This document shows, one piece after another, positions 7,947-15,649 of a DNA stretch of 47,869 nucleotides. The position numbers and the translations under genes are program-made. This DNA is from Bacillus massilinigeriensis (GTDB taxonomy: Bacteria; Bacillota; Bacilli; Bacillales; Cytobacillaceae): assembly GCF_900117315.1 (NCBI RefSeq), contig NZ_LT630337.1:926794-974662 (forward strand). The letters run 5' to 3'. The notes below the pieces were generated by a model. The model had not been told where the DNA came from. It saw only the letters and a program-made list of their open reading frames with translations, and searched no databases. How positions within the stretch are numbered: position 1 is the first letter of the stretch; each line of letters begins with the position of its first letter.

Positions 7947-8414
7947 ATGGTTCGTATAATCCAAGCTACTGAAGATAAACAATTCGAACAAGCAAAAGAG
8001 CTTTTTATAGAATACAGCCATTCACTCGGAATAGACTTATGCTTTCAGAACTTTAACAAGGAATTGAACAATCTCCCTTGGGAATACGAAAATCCTGAGG
8101 GAAGTTTGCTCTTGGCTCTTGATGATGAACATCCGGTTGGCTGCGTGGCATTAAGGCAGATTAATAAAGGCATTTGTGAGATGAAGAGATTGTACGTTAA
8201 ACCAGAGTGGAATGGTCAAGGAATGGGAAAGAGATTAGTAACTTCTATTATTGATGATGCTAAGTCCCGTGGCTATAAATTTCTAAGACTTGATACACTA
8301 CCTTCCATGAAAGTAGCCATCTCACTTTATCGTTCATTAGGGTTTTATGAAATCGAACCATATCGGATAAACCCGATTAAAGGTGCACTTTATTTTGAAC
8401 TGAACTTATGTTAG
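7947..8414 (+). CDS. GNAT N-acetyltransferase
   Basis: Encodes 155 residues. VGCVALRQINKGICEMKRLYVKPEWNGQGMGKRLVTSIID contains the GNAT beta4 strand and the acetyl-CoA loop (W-N-G-Q-G-M-G-K-R). MKVAISLYRSLGFYEIEPY is the usual last motif. The family includes many small-molecule acetyltransferases, so the substrate is not predictable. A purine-rich ribosome binding site (GAAGGGGGATAAGGGG) directly precedes ATG 7947. Stands alone. Confidence 0.87.
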   Translation: MVRIIQATEDKQFEQAKELFIEYSHSLGIDLCFQNFNKELNNLPWEYENPEGSLLLALDDEHPVGCVALRQINKGICEMKRLYVKPEWNGQGMGKRLVTSIIDDAKSRGYKFLRLDTLPSMKVAISLYRSLGFYEIEPYRINPIKGALYFELNLC

Positions 8415-8577
8415 GAGTCACAGATAGATATGTAATAGTAGCCTATACCTTATGCCGTAATCCAGCCAATGACAGCCTGGGAATGATTATAAATGACGGC
8501 TGAATGTAGGTTTCCCGTAATATGTTACTATTAATTTATATATTTTCCCCTATGAGTCACTAAGAGGATGTGTAGAA

Positions 8578-9417
8578 ATGTCTAATCGAGTAAAAACAAA
8601 CAATCTTTTATTGAACCAACTAAGTCCTGATTGTGAAAACTGCTTCGGACTTTGCTGTGTTGCCTTGCCATATGCAAAGTCAGCTGATTTTGCTTTTAAT
8701 AAAGACGGAGGATCTCCATGCCGGAACTTACAATCCAATTACCGGTGCAGTATTCATGAAAACCTGAGAGAGAAAGGTTTTCGAGGCTGCACGGTATATG
8801 ATTGCTTTGGAGCTGGACAAAAGGTTTCCCAAGGTACGTTCAAAGGAAAGGATTGGCGAGACCATCCAGAAAAGGCGAAGGAAATGTTTGACGTTTTTCC
8901 AATGATGCAGCAGCTTTTTGAAATGCTTCGATACCTAAGTGAGGCTTTAAGCTTAAATGAAACTAAATCTATTCACGAAGATTTGCTAAAGGCCTTGGAG
9001 GAAACTGAAAAATTAACAAACTTAGATTCAAAATCAATCTTAGAATTCAATATTCCTATGCATAGAGCAATGGTAAATGAATTACTTTTGCAAACGAGTG
9101 AGCTAGTCCGTTCTAAAGAAAATATGAAAAATCAAAGGAAAATAAAAAAAGGAACAGCCTTAATAGGTGCTAAATTAAAAGGAGCAAACTTGAGAGGAGC
9201 CAATTTAAGGGGGGCATTTCTAATTGCAGCTGATCTCCGAAATGCCGATCTTCGAAATTCAGACTTTATTGGTGCTGACTTAAGGGATGCTGATTTAAGT
9301 GGAGCTAATCTATTAGGATCGATTTTTTTAACTCAAGCCCAGGTCAATTCGGCCAATGGCGATCGAAATACGAAATTACCAGCAAATTTAAGCATTCCGA
9401 AACATTGGCTCCATTAA
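8578..9417 (+). CDS. cysteine-cluster (YkgJ-like) N-terminus fused to pentapeptide repeats
   Basis: Encodes 279 residues. The N-terminal part has eight cysteines: C19-x2-C22-x3-C26-C27, then C48, C57, C71 and C76. This spacing resembles the CxxCxxxCC zinc/iron-binding YkgJ type. A helical middle follows (residues 100-185). Residues 190-262 form about a dozen pentapeptide repeats of A(D/N)Lxx type (LKGANLRGANLRGAFL...), which fold as a right-handed beta-helix. Some pentapeptide proteins shield gyrase from inhibitors, but there is no direct evidence for that here. AAGAGG lies ten bases before ATG 8578. Confidence 0.82.
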   Translation: MSNRVKTNNLLLNQLSPDCENCFGLCCVALPYAKSADFAFNKDGGSPCRNLQSNYRCSIHENLREKGFRGCTVYDCFGAGQKVSQGTFKGKDWRDHPEKAKEMFDVFPMMQQLFEMLRYLSEALSLNETKSIHEDLLKALEETEKLTNLDSKSILEFNIPMHRAMVNELLLQTSELVRSKENMKNQRKIKKGTALIGAKLKGANLRGANLRGAFLIAADLRNADLRNSDFIGADLRDADLSGANLLGSIFLTQAQVNSANGDRNTKLPANLSIPKHWLH

Positions 9418-9517
9418 GGGGAAGTATTACAGTCCAAACATCGTGTTTATTATAGAATTTATTATTTGTATTTTTCTTGTCACTACAGATACTTCTTTTC
9501 TTCTTTTACTGATTTTG

Positions 9518-9673
9518 CTTATGAAAGACAAAAATTCTTGGAAGCGCAAAAGAACGGTCTTTCATCCAACTTATAAAAGACGATAATTGTAAAAAGAGGT
9601 GAAGGATTGTCTCTCCTCCACCTTACGAAAGACAAAATTGATAAAAAGAGAAGAAGAACAGTCTTTCATCTCC
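9518..9673 (+). repeat. 52-bp palindromic tandem repeat array B (3 units)
   Basis: Three head-to-tail units of exactly 52 bp start at 9518, 9570 and 9622, each beginning CTTAYRAAAGAC. Units 1 and 3 end with GTCTTTCATC, so ATGAAAGAC (9521-9529) can pair with GTCTTTCAT (9557-9565). A degenerate fourth unit may extend to about 9725. Same family as the array at 4486-4740 but in the opposite orientation. The stretch 9418-9517 holds nothing recognisable. Confidence 0.85.
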
Positions 9674-9775
9674 CTTTTGAATTTTATAAAAAGAATACGA
9701 AAAGAAAAGTGATTTTCAATCGCATATATTCTCAATCCGTATCAACAAAGGGAACCTGGCTATATGTGTTCCTAT

Positions 9776-10327
9776 TTATTTTGATGTAGAAATATCATAA
9801 AGTAAATAACCGTTATAGTTACTATTTTCCCCTATTAATCTTGATAATGTTTTTTTATATTTCATTCCCAGCTTCTCTATGATTTTTTTAGATGCGGTAT
9901 TTTCCGGATGTACAGTTGCGATGATGTTCTTTAAGCCGATGGTGTTAATACCGTAGTCAAAAATAGCTTTCGCAGCTTCTGTGGATAATCCTCTCCCTTG
10001 GTGGACCTCTTGTATGCCATAGTAGATCTCAATTTGTCGATTATCTACATCATGTAGGCCGAGTCCACCAATTCCAATGGTTTCTTGAGTTTCCTTTAAA
10101 ACAAAAGCCAAATTGAACTTATATATTTTCTCAGGAGTATTTTTTTGATTACAACTTTTAGACCATTTAATCAGGCTTTTAATTTCTTCTATATTAGTAG
10201 GGGGCAAGTCAGGCTGATACTTAAAATGATCTCTTTCAGTTGCCATTCTGAAGATTGGGATTGCATCCCTTTCTATGAGGGGGCGTAGAATTAATCTGTC
10301 TGTTTTAATTTTTGCATTGATGAACAT
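9776..10327 (-). CDS. GNAT N-acetyltransferase, RimL-like
   Basis: Encodes 183 residues. IKTDRLILRPLIERDA is the RimJ/RimL opening, IEIYYGIQEVHQGRGLSTEAAKAIFDY contains the acetyl-CoA loop (Q-G-R-G), and HPENTASKKIIEKLGMKYKKTL is the closing motif. The start at ATG 10327 follows GGAGTG ten bases upstream; an in-frame TTG at 10354 lacks a site. It is probably a cytoplasmic acetyltransferase of unknown substrate. Lies 43 bases downstream of the DJ-1/PfpI gene on the same strand, so the two may be cotranscribed. Confidence 0.85.
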   Translation of the reverse strand: MFINAKIKTDRLILRPLIERDAIPIFRMATERDHFKYQPDLPPTNIEEIKSLIKWSKSCNQKNTPEKIYKFNLAFVLKETQETIGIGGLGLHDVDNRQIEIYYGIQEVHQGRGLSTEAAKAIFDYGINTIGLKNIIATVHPENTASKKIIEKLGMKYKKTLSRLIGENSNYNGYLLYDISTSK

Positions 10328-10370
10328 CTCTTTCACACTCCATATATATTTCAATCATTCTATTACGCTA

Positions 10371-10967
10371 TTACGATTTTACTTGATCGGATGAAGGAAA
10401 ATATAAGCCTTTCCCAACAGGTTGGACAGATTCAAGGACTGTTTGGGCCATTTCTTTAGAGACAAGGGATTCAATTATCCAAGCGGATAAATCTCTGGCA
10501 GCAAAACAGCCAGCAGCCGTGGAAATATTCCCTTCATTTACAAAAGATTCTTCAACGACATTTACGTTAAATTCTTTCAGTTGCTCCACAGCAGATGGGT
10601 AGGTAGTGGCTTTTTTCCCCGTTAACAGGTTCTTTGCACCAAGCAGAAGCGCACCTGAACACATCGATCCAATTAACTGTTTGTTTGGATCAAGGCGTAG
10701 CTTTGCCAAGTAATCTTGGTCCATATATAATTTCTGGACTCCCTTACCGCTAGCAAAAATCACAGCATCAGAATAAGGGATATCAGATATATTTCCTGTC
10801 ATTGGGATTCGTAGCCCAGCCATAGATAAATGAGTCTGTTCTGTTCCAAGTAGGTGAACCTCCCAGTCGTGAATTCCTCCAACCAATCGAACACGATTCA
10901 ATAAATCCCATGGTAAAAAAACATCAATATCCGTGAATTGATCAAAGCAGATAATAGAAATTCTCAT
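10371..10967 (-). CDS. DJ-1/PfpI family protein (class I glutamine amidotransferase-like)
   Basis: Encodes 198 residues with the DJ-1/PfpI fold. The N-terminal strand and FTDIDVFLPWDLLNRV motif, then the nucleophile elbow GSMCSGALLLG with Cys103, are visible. Members include isonitrile hydratase-like enzymes, glyoxalases and chaperone-like proteins, so the activity is not assignable. GGAGG lies nine bases upstream of ATG 10967. The downstream neighbour is a GNAT on the same strand. Confidence 0.85.
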   Translation of the reverse strand: MRISIICFDQFTDIDVFLPWDLLNRVRLVGGIHDWEVHLLGTEQTHLSMAGLRIPMTGNISDIPYSDAVIFASGKGVQKLYMDQDYLAKLRLDPNKQLIGSMCSGALLLGAKNLLTGKKATTYPSAVEQLKEFNVNVVEESFVNEGNISTAAGCFAARDLSAWIIESLVSKEMAQTVLESVQPVGKGLYFPSSDQVKS

Positions 10968-11260
10968 TTCTGTATTCCTCCAAAAAATTGATAAATTAAT
11001 AATACCTATAAAATGGAAAAAATACTAATTTTATGTTTGGGTTTGATAGACAAAAAGCAATAGGATATAAATAACTATGTTCAAAAAATATTAATATTAT
11101 TTTTCATAAATATATCCATGCCAATGTTACAATGGGATTGTTAGATAGTTCCAATAGAAGCAATGATTGTAGGATTCTACTATTATCTGATGGGTTCAGC
11201 GTTTATCGAGGCTATTGAATGATTTGCATAACTCAAAAAAATCATGAATGGGGAGAAGAT

Positions 11261-11902
11261 ATGAACAAAATAAAAGTCATACCATTAATCGCAATCATTT
11301 TGATGACTCTATTATCCTTCTCAAATCTTTTTGGTATCGTAATTGCTGGTGCTTCAGTTATTATCGGAGTGATATTTTTCTTTATTAATAAGATCGTTGA
11401 AAAGCAGCCATTTGAAGGCAGCGGATTAGATATTATGTCCATTGGGGCCAATTTAAGAAATAAGTCAATTTGGTTCTGGTTAGCCATGCCTATTATTATG
11501 GATGCTGTTAGTATTGGAATATCGAAGCTGTTTTTACCAGAATACATAGACCATGTCATTGCTAGAACAGAGATCTTTGTTTCATTTGATAAAATGGCAT
11601 TATTACTATTTCAATTAGTTATTCTAGCTTTAGGTGAAGAAATCGCTTGGAGAGCATTCTTCCAAAAACAATTGAGTAAAGCCATGCCTATTATCCCTGT
11701 AATCATCCTCTCATCTGTTTTATTTGCCTTTGGTCATTTAACTGAAGGAAACATCTTGATTGTCAGTTATGATATTTTCTTTGTTTTTATCAATAGCATC
11801 CTTTATGGGGTCATTTTCCACAAAACAAACAATGCATGGATTAGTACCATTTCCCATTTTTCGGCGAATCTATTTAGTGTGATTGTTTTGGTATTACTCT
11901 GA
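11261..11902 (+). CDS. CPBP family intramembrane metalloprotease
   Basis: Encodes 213 residues with about seven membrane segments and the CPBP (Abi) motifs: GEEIAWRAFFQKQL with the paired glutamates, FAFGHL, and SHFSANLF with the second histidine. Such proteins are CAAX-type intramembrane proteases or bacteriocin-immunity relatives. ATG 11261 is chosen over 11219 because GGGGAGAAG lies just upstream. The region 10968-11260 holds promoter-like A+T-rich DNA and no gene. Confidence 0.88.
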   Translation: MNKIKVIPLIAIILMTLLSFSNLFGIVIAGASVIIGVIFFFINKIVEKQPFEGSGLDIMSIGANLRNKSIWFWLAMPIIMDAVSIGISKLFLPEYIDHVIARTEIFVSFDKMALLLFQLVILALGEEIAWRAFFQKQLSKAMPIIPVIILSSVLFAFGHLTEGNILIVSYDIFFVFINSILYGVIFHKTNNAWISTISHFSANLFSVIVLVLL

Positions 11903-11974
11903 ATCAAATAGGAATGAATAAATCTCAATAATAAGAAAATACAACACGAAATATGCAAAAAAGGAATGATTGAA

Positions 11975-12289
11975 TTGTTTAAAAATCCTAGGTTCATCCT
12001 AAAAATTGGTATTTGTGGGCTATTAATCCTATTATCAGCTTGTTCCAATGGTGAAGAAGAGGGCGGAGAAGTAACTGGAAAAACGCTCTATAATAATAAC
12101 TGTTTATCCTGCCATGGAGAAATTATGGATACGAAATTAGAAATTTCCTTGAAAGAAAGAATAAAATCCAAAAAAGTAGAAGATATAGAGAAATCAATCC
12201 TTACCCCTCCAACTGGAATGCCCAAAATGGTCAATGAGAGTGATGCAAATATGCTTGCTGAATGGCTATATGAGCAATATCATCAATGA
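11975..12289 (+). CDS. c-type cytochrome lipoprotein
   Basis: Encodes 104 residues: a signal peptide with lipobox LSAC (Cys23 to be lipidated), a short acidic linker, the heme attachment motif CLSCH (Cys43, Cys46, His47) and a downstream methionine (TGMPKM) that can be the sixth heme ligand. It is a small membrane-anchored monoheme cytochrome similar to Bacillus cytochromes c550/c551, presumably an electron carrier outside the membrane. The TTG start at 11975 has AAGGA nine bases upstream; ATG 11966 would touch that site. Convergent with the MBL hydrolase gene. Confidence 0.85.
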   Translation: MFKNPRFILKIGICGLLILLSACSNGEEEGGEVTGKTLYNNNCLSCHGEIMDTKLEISLKERIKSKKVEDIEKSILTPPTGMPKMVNESDANMLAEWLYEQYHQ

Positions 12290-12301
12290 TTTTTGTAGTA
12301 T

Positions 12302-13132
12302 TTATGCTGATATTGACTTTTTAATATATTCTTGAATGATCGAATTTACAATGTGTAAAGAATCCCATTCTCCTGAGGAAAAAAAGGTGATGGGATATTT
12401 TTTTGGAAACATAGTGGTCGATATTTGATTTGGTGGCAAACCATCTTCGTAATATTTGATGACTTTTCCCTGGATATCCAACAAATAATCTAGCTTTCTT
12501 TTTAAAGCTGCACGCCCTTCTTTTAGAAAACCTGCATGAGAGCAAAAAACATCCCCAAAATCATAGGTTAATACCTTCTTTAAAGAGGCAATGATTGTCG
12601 GAATACTTTCTTCACGTAAAACAACCTTTGTCTTTTCTTGACAGTATAAATCTCCTGTAAAAAGTTGACCTGTTTCGCGATTTAAAAAGGCTAAATGATC
12701 TATCGCATGACCAGGTGTTTCAATCACGTCCCATGTTGCCTTACGAGAGGAAAAAGTCCTTCCAATAACCTCCGCATGAAAGGGTCTGCGTTTCCCCCAA
12801 TAAAATTTCCTATACAGTGGATAGTCTGCTTTCCTTTTGCAATATTCAAGCTTAATATCACTCATAAAAATTGGGAGCTGCATCTCCTCTTGTAAGAAGG
12901 CAGCACAGCCTGTATGATCCTCATGAAAGTGTGTAATCACGACCTGGTCTATATCTTGTTTTTTAAAAAAAGGTTTAAATTCCTTTTCTAATGATTTTGC
13001 GCCTGTATCAATTAAAACTCCATCCACTGCAAAGCAATGAACATTGAGATTTACCCCTTGTATGGATACAGAACCGTTACCTAGCTGAACCCCATTTATT
13101 GTTTGCTCATTAAATTTTTTCTTTAAAAGCAT
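12302..13132 (-). CDS. MBL fold metallo-hydrolase
   Basis: Encodes 276 residues of the metallo-beta-lactamase superfamily. The metal-binding motif HFHEDH (His68, His70, Asp72, His73) is present, followed by ETPGHAIDHLAFL, LFTGDLYC and the late histidine in VFCSHAGFL. It is a cytoplasmic hydrolase, probably of a thioester or ester, but the substrate is unknown. AGGAGG lies seven bases before ATG 13132. A palindrome like the FadR/TetR-type operators of Bacillus lies upstream (13176-13193), hinting at acyl-metabolism control. Confidence 0.85.
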   Translation of the reverse strand: MLLKKKFNEQTINGVQLGNGSVSIQGVNLNVHCFAVDGVLIDTGAKSLEKEFKPFFKKQDIDQVVITHFHEDHTGCAAFLQEEMQLPIFMSDIKLEYCKRKADYPLYRKFYWGKRRPFHAEVIGRTFSSRKATWDVIETPGHAIDHLAFLNRETGQLFTGDLYCQEKTKVVLREESIPTIIASLKKVLTYDFGDVFCSHAGFLKEGRAALKRKLDYLLDIQGKVIKYYEDGLPPNQISTTMFPKKYPITFFSSGEWDSLHIVNSIIQEYIKKSISA

Positions 13133-13175
13133 AATGAGACCTCCTCAAATCCATTTCTTTGTTAAATTTTAACAC

Positions 13176-13193
13176 AAAGTGAATACTCATTCA
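13176..13193. promoter_or_regulatory. FadR-like operator candidate
   Basis: The 14-bp core TGAATACTCATTCA (13180-13193) matches the right part of the Bacillus subtilis FadR consensus as I recall it (TGAATGANTANTCATTCA). Over 18 positions about 15 agree, and the left end (AAAG) is degenerate. It lies between the divergent MBL gene and the PlsY-like remnant. Confidence 0.35.
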
Positions 13194-13221
13194 TTATGAT
13201 ATTCAATCAAATGAAATATTA

Positions 13222-13521
13222 ATTGGACATATTTGGCCATTTTATCTTCAATTTCGCGGAGGAAAGGGAGTAGTAGTTTTCTTAGCTGTAACCCTTTACA
13301 TTTTACCCCTAGGAATTCCCATCACAGGAGTGATTGTTGGGATCGGATACATGCTAGTACGCCAATTTACCATTCCGGGACTTATAGCCTTATCTTCAAT
13401 CCCTATCACATCATGGTTTTCAGGAAAGTCTTCTATTGTAACAACCTACTTTATCCTAATGCTTATTATCGTACTTATATCGCATATCAAAGGGACAAAT
13501 CTAAAAAGAGGAGTGGTTTAG
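13222..13521 (+). pseudogene. 5'-truncated PlsY-like glycerol-3-phosphate acyltransferase remnant
   Basis: Translation from 13222 reads IGHIWPFYLQFRGGKGVVVF and continues through hydrophobic segments to a stop at 13521. GHIWPF and FRGGKG match the second conserved region of PlsY-type acyltransferases (the intact plsY at 41185 has [15 protein letters not shown]). The N-terminal region with the SIPSG and GSGNxG motifs is absent, and an in-frame TGA lies upstream with no credible start. It is therefore probably a broken paralogue. A start at ATG 13351 or GTG 13330 would give only a small membrane peptide. It ends two bases before the GNAT start. Confidence 0.7.
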
Positions 13522-13523
13522 GG

Positions 13524-14102
13524 GTGAGCTTCAAATATAAATTTGCCTCTACAAAAGAGGAACTCGAACAAATATATCAGTTAAACTATGAAACATTCGT
13601 TGTTGAAATTCCACAACACGAAGGAAATGATCAATATCGCCTTATTGACCGGTTTGATAATGAAAATACGTATATTATTGCTAAAAAGGAGAACGAAGTA
13701 ATTGGTATGATCTGTGTACGGTCAAATCACCCTTTTTCTTTAGAGGAAAAGGGGATTAATATTCATGAATGCCTACCAGAGGGTGCATATCCCTGTGAAA
13801 TTCGACTTCTATCCGTCAAAGAACCTTATAGAAAAAGTCCAGTATTTTATAAGTTATGTGAAATGTTGGTTTCCTTTTGCTTAGAGAATGGTTATGATAT
13901 GGCTTTAATATCTGGATTTGAAAAACAAATCTCATTATATAAAAGAATCGGTTTTATTCCTTTTGGGGAAATGGTCGGTGCAGGACATGCAAAGTTCCAG
14001 CCCATGTATTTAACTAAAGCACAATTTGAACAGTCAACTAGAGCCATGAAGCGGTTGTTGATAGCACAAATTGAGAAAATTGCTCATAGAGAAAGGGAGT
14101 AA
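13524..14102 (+). CDS. GNAT / FeeM-like N-acyltransferase
   Basis: Encodes 192 residues. LNYETFVVEIPQHEGNDQYRLIDRFD followed by TYIIAKKENEVIGMICVR resembles GNAT proteins related to N-acyl amino acid synthases and the acyltransferase halves of some Bacilli/Clostridia aminotransferase fusions. ALISGFEKQISLYKRIGFIPFG is the closing motif. The start is GTG 13524, preceded by AGAGGAG, two bases after the PlsY-like remnant, so the pair was probably translationally coupled. A link to acyl transfer is inferred from that neighbour; the substrate is unknown. Confidence 0.75.
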   Translation: MSFKYKFASTKEELEQIYQLNYETFVVEIPQHEGNDQYRLIDRFDNENTYIIAKKENEVIGMICVRSNHPFSLEEKGINIHECLPEGAYPCEIRLLSVKEPYRKSPVFYKLCEMLVSFCLENGYDMALISGFEKQISLYKRIGFIPFGEMVGAGHAKFQPMYLTKAQFEQSTRAMKRLLIAQIEKIAHRERE

Positions 14103-14132
14103 AAATATTTTCGGCTAGTTAGGTGGAATATC

Positions 14133-14160
14133 TTGACAGCCGATTTATTTGGATTATAAT
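14133..14160 (+). promoter_or_regulatory. sigma-A promoter of the TetR operon
   Basis: Consensus TTGACA (14133-14138), 16-bp spacer, consensus TATAAT (14155-14160). The operator palindrome follows directly. Confidence 0.85.
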
Positions 14161-14176
14161 TTGAGTAAATACTCAA
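14161..14176. promoter_or_regulatory. TetR operator O1
   Basis: TTGAGTA-AA-TACTCAA is a perfect 7+7 palindrome with a 2-bp centre, beginning one base after the -10 box. A repressor bound here would block initiation, consistent with autoregulation by the adjacent TetR gene. An almost identical site lies at 14804-14819. Confidence 0.75.
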
Positions 14177-14200
14177 AAAATATTATATGAGGTGGCAATA

Positions 14201-14779
14201 TTGACATCGAAAAAAGAGAAAATCTTGCAAACAGCACTTGAGCTATTTACAGAACAGGGCTTTAAAGCGACTACAACAAAGGAAATAGCCTTAAAGAGTG
14301 GAGTCGCAGAGGGTCTTATATTCTATTATTTTAAGGATAAAAACGAATTGCTTCATCAGCTCACTCGTGAATTTTCATTTATTGAGACTATAAGTAAGGA
14401 GATAAAAGAACTTTCTGTACTGGAACCACATCAAGCTTTAATAAAAATTGGGCATTTCTATTCAGATTTTTTATCTCAAAATAAAAACTTTTTATTTTTT
14501 ATTTGGTCTCCAGAGATGATACAGAGCAAAGAGGTCAGTAAGGAAGTGGTGGAACTGATTCAATCGATGTTTAGCCAAATATCTATGCATCTGGCAAGAG
14601 CAGTAAAGAAAAGTGTCAATGAACAATCCATACAAATAGCAGCGTCTATGTACCTTTCTACCTTATTTACACATTTTATAGTTGAAGTAAGAACATCAGA
14701 GAATCTCCATCAAGATACCCAACAATATATCGAGAGTGTCGTTGATTTGATTTTAAAAGGACTTCAAGGTTCTCATTAA
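14201..14779 (+). CDS. TetR/AcrR family transcriptional regulator
   Basis: Encodes 192 residues. The N-terminal TetR DNA-binding domain is clear: ILQTALELFTEQGFKATTTKEIALKSGVAEGLIFYYFKDKNELL, with the helix-turn-helix at about residues 24-45. The C-terminal part is a helical ligand-binding domain of unknown specificity. The start is TTG 14201, six bases after GAGGTG; GTG 14192 lies inside that site. It heads an operon with an SDR and an HXXEE membrane protein. Matching palindromes stand in its own promoter and in front of the SDR, so it probably represses both. Confidence 0.88.
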   Translation: MTSKKEKILQTALELFTEQGFKATTTKEIALKSGVAEGLIFYYFKDKNELLHQLTREFSFIETISKEIKELSVLEPHQALIKIGHFYSDFLSQNKNFLFFIWSPEMIQSKEVSKEVVELIQSMFSQISMHLARAVKKSVNEQSIQIAASMYLSTLFTHFIVEVRTSENLHQDTQQYIESVVDLILKGLQGSH

Positions 14780-14803
14780 TCAATCATTATTTTTTAAATA
14801 GAA

Positions 14804-14819
14804 TTGAGTATTTACTCAG
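14804..14819. promoter_or_regulatory. TetR operator O2 overlapping the SDR ribosome binding site
   Basis: TTGAGTA-TT-TACTCAG is the same palindrome as O1 with one arm mismatch and an inverted centre. It overlaps the AGGAGG of the next gene by two bases. It would allow separate control of the SDR within the operon. Confidence 0.65.
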
Positions 14820-14830
14820 GAGGCATAATG

Positions 14831-15613
14831 ATGGATGATTTTTTAAAGAAATATGGTCCATGGGCTATAATCACAGGTGGAACATCTGGAACAGGATATT
14901 TATTCGCCCAAAAATTAGCTGACAAAGGGATGAGTTTAGTACTTGTAGCACGTGGGGAAGAGGCCCTTTTGCAAACCCAAAAGAAACTAATCGATCAATA
15001 CCAGGTTCAAGTAAAAACCATTGCCGTAGACCTTTCTAATCAAAACTCTGTTCAACAAATACGAAAAGAAATAGAGGGGCTAGAGATTGGGTTATTAATC
15101 AACAATGCAGGTTATAGCATTACAGAAGAATTCCATCGTGAGAATTGGGAGAACCAGAGCAAGCTTCTTGAAACGATTTTTAACACACCAATTGCCTTAA
15201 CCCACCTGTTTGTTCAGGATATGGTGAAAAGAGGAAAGGGTGGCGTAATTTTCGTTTCTTCCTCTGTTGCTTATACTCCAACGCCATTGTGGAGTATTTA
15301 CTCAGGAGGTAAAGCGGGAATTTTGACGTTTGGAGAGTCTATTTCACAAGAATTAAAAAAATACAATGTGGATGTCCTTACGGTATGTCCGGGACCTATG
15401 AAAACGAAATTCCAGGATCGCTCTGGTATTTCTTCACCAGGACTAATGGATCCAGATAAGGTTGTTTCAATGACTCTTCGTTCCTTAGGGAGAAAAATTA
15501 GCTTATTGCCAGGCTTTTCAAATAAAATGATGTTCCAATTCTTAGGACGTTTGTTGCCAAAGAAAGTTACTTTACCACTATTTGAAACAATGATGAAGAA
15601 AATCCAAAAATAA
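14831..15613 (+). CDS. short-chain dehydrogenase/reductase
   Basis: Encodes 260 residues of classical SDR type: the cofactor motif TGGTSGTG at residues 14-21, NNAG, the catalytic serine in VSSSVAY, and Tyr157/Lys161 in YSGGK. A basic C-terminus (PKKVTLPLFETMMKKIQK) resembles the steroid/3-ketoacyl reductase-like SDRs, but the substrate is open. ATG 14831 lies seven bases after AGGAGG (14818-14823); ATG 14828 is also possible. Second gene of the TetR operon, preceded by operator O2. Confidence 0.87.
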   Translation: MDDFLKKYGPWAIITGGTSGTGYLFAQKLADKGMSLVLVARGEEALLQTQKKLIDQYQVQVKTIAVDLSNQNSVQQIRKEIEGLEIGLLINNAGYSITEEFHRENWENQSKLLETIFNTPIALTHLFVQDMVKRGKGGVIFVSSSVAYTPTPLWSIYSGGKAGILTFGESISQELKKYNVDVLTVCPGPMKTKFQDRSGISSPGLMDPDKVVSMTLRSLGRKISLLPGFSNKMMFQFLGRLLPKKVTLPLFETMMKKIQK

Positions 15614-15649
15614 AGAAACGGACTAGTTTCATAGAAAGGGAGAGAAATT

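Noticed and set aside
9607-9789. 60-codon frame over the second repeat array
   Set aside because: Same reason: it is repeat-derived and its end overlaps the GNAT gene.
11261-11902. CPBP protein as bacteriocin immunity gene
   Set aside because: No bacteriocin precursor or modification gene adjoins it; only the protease family can be supported.
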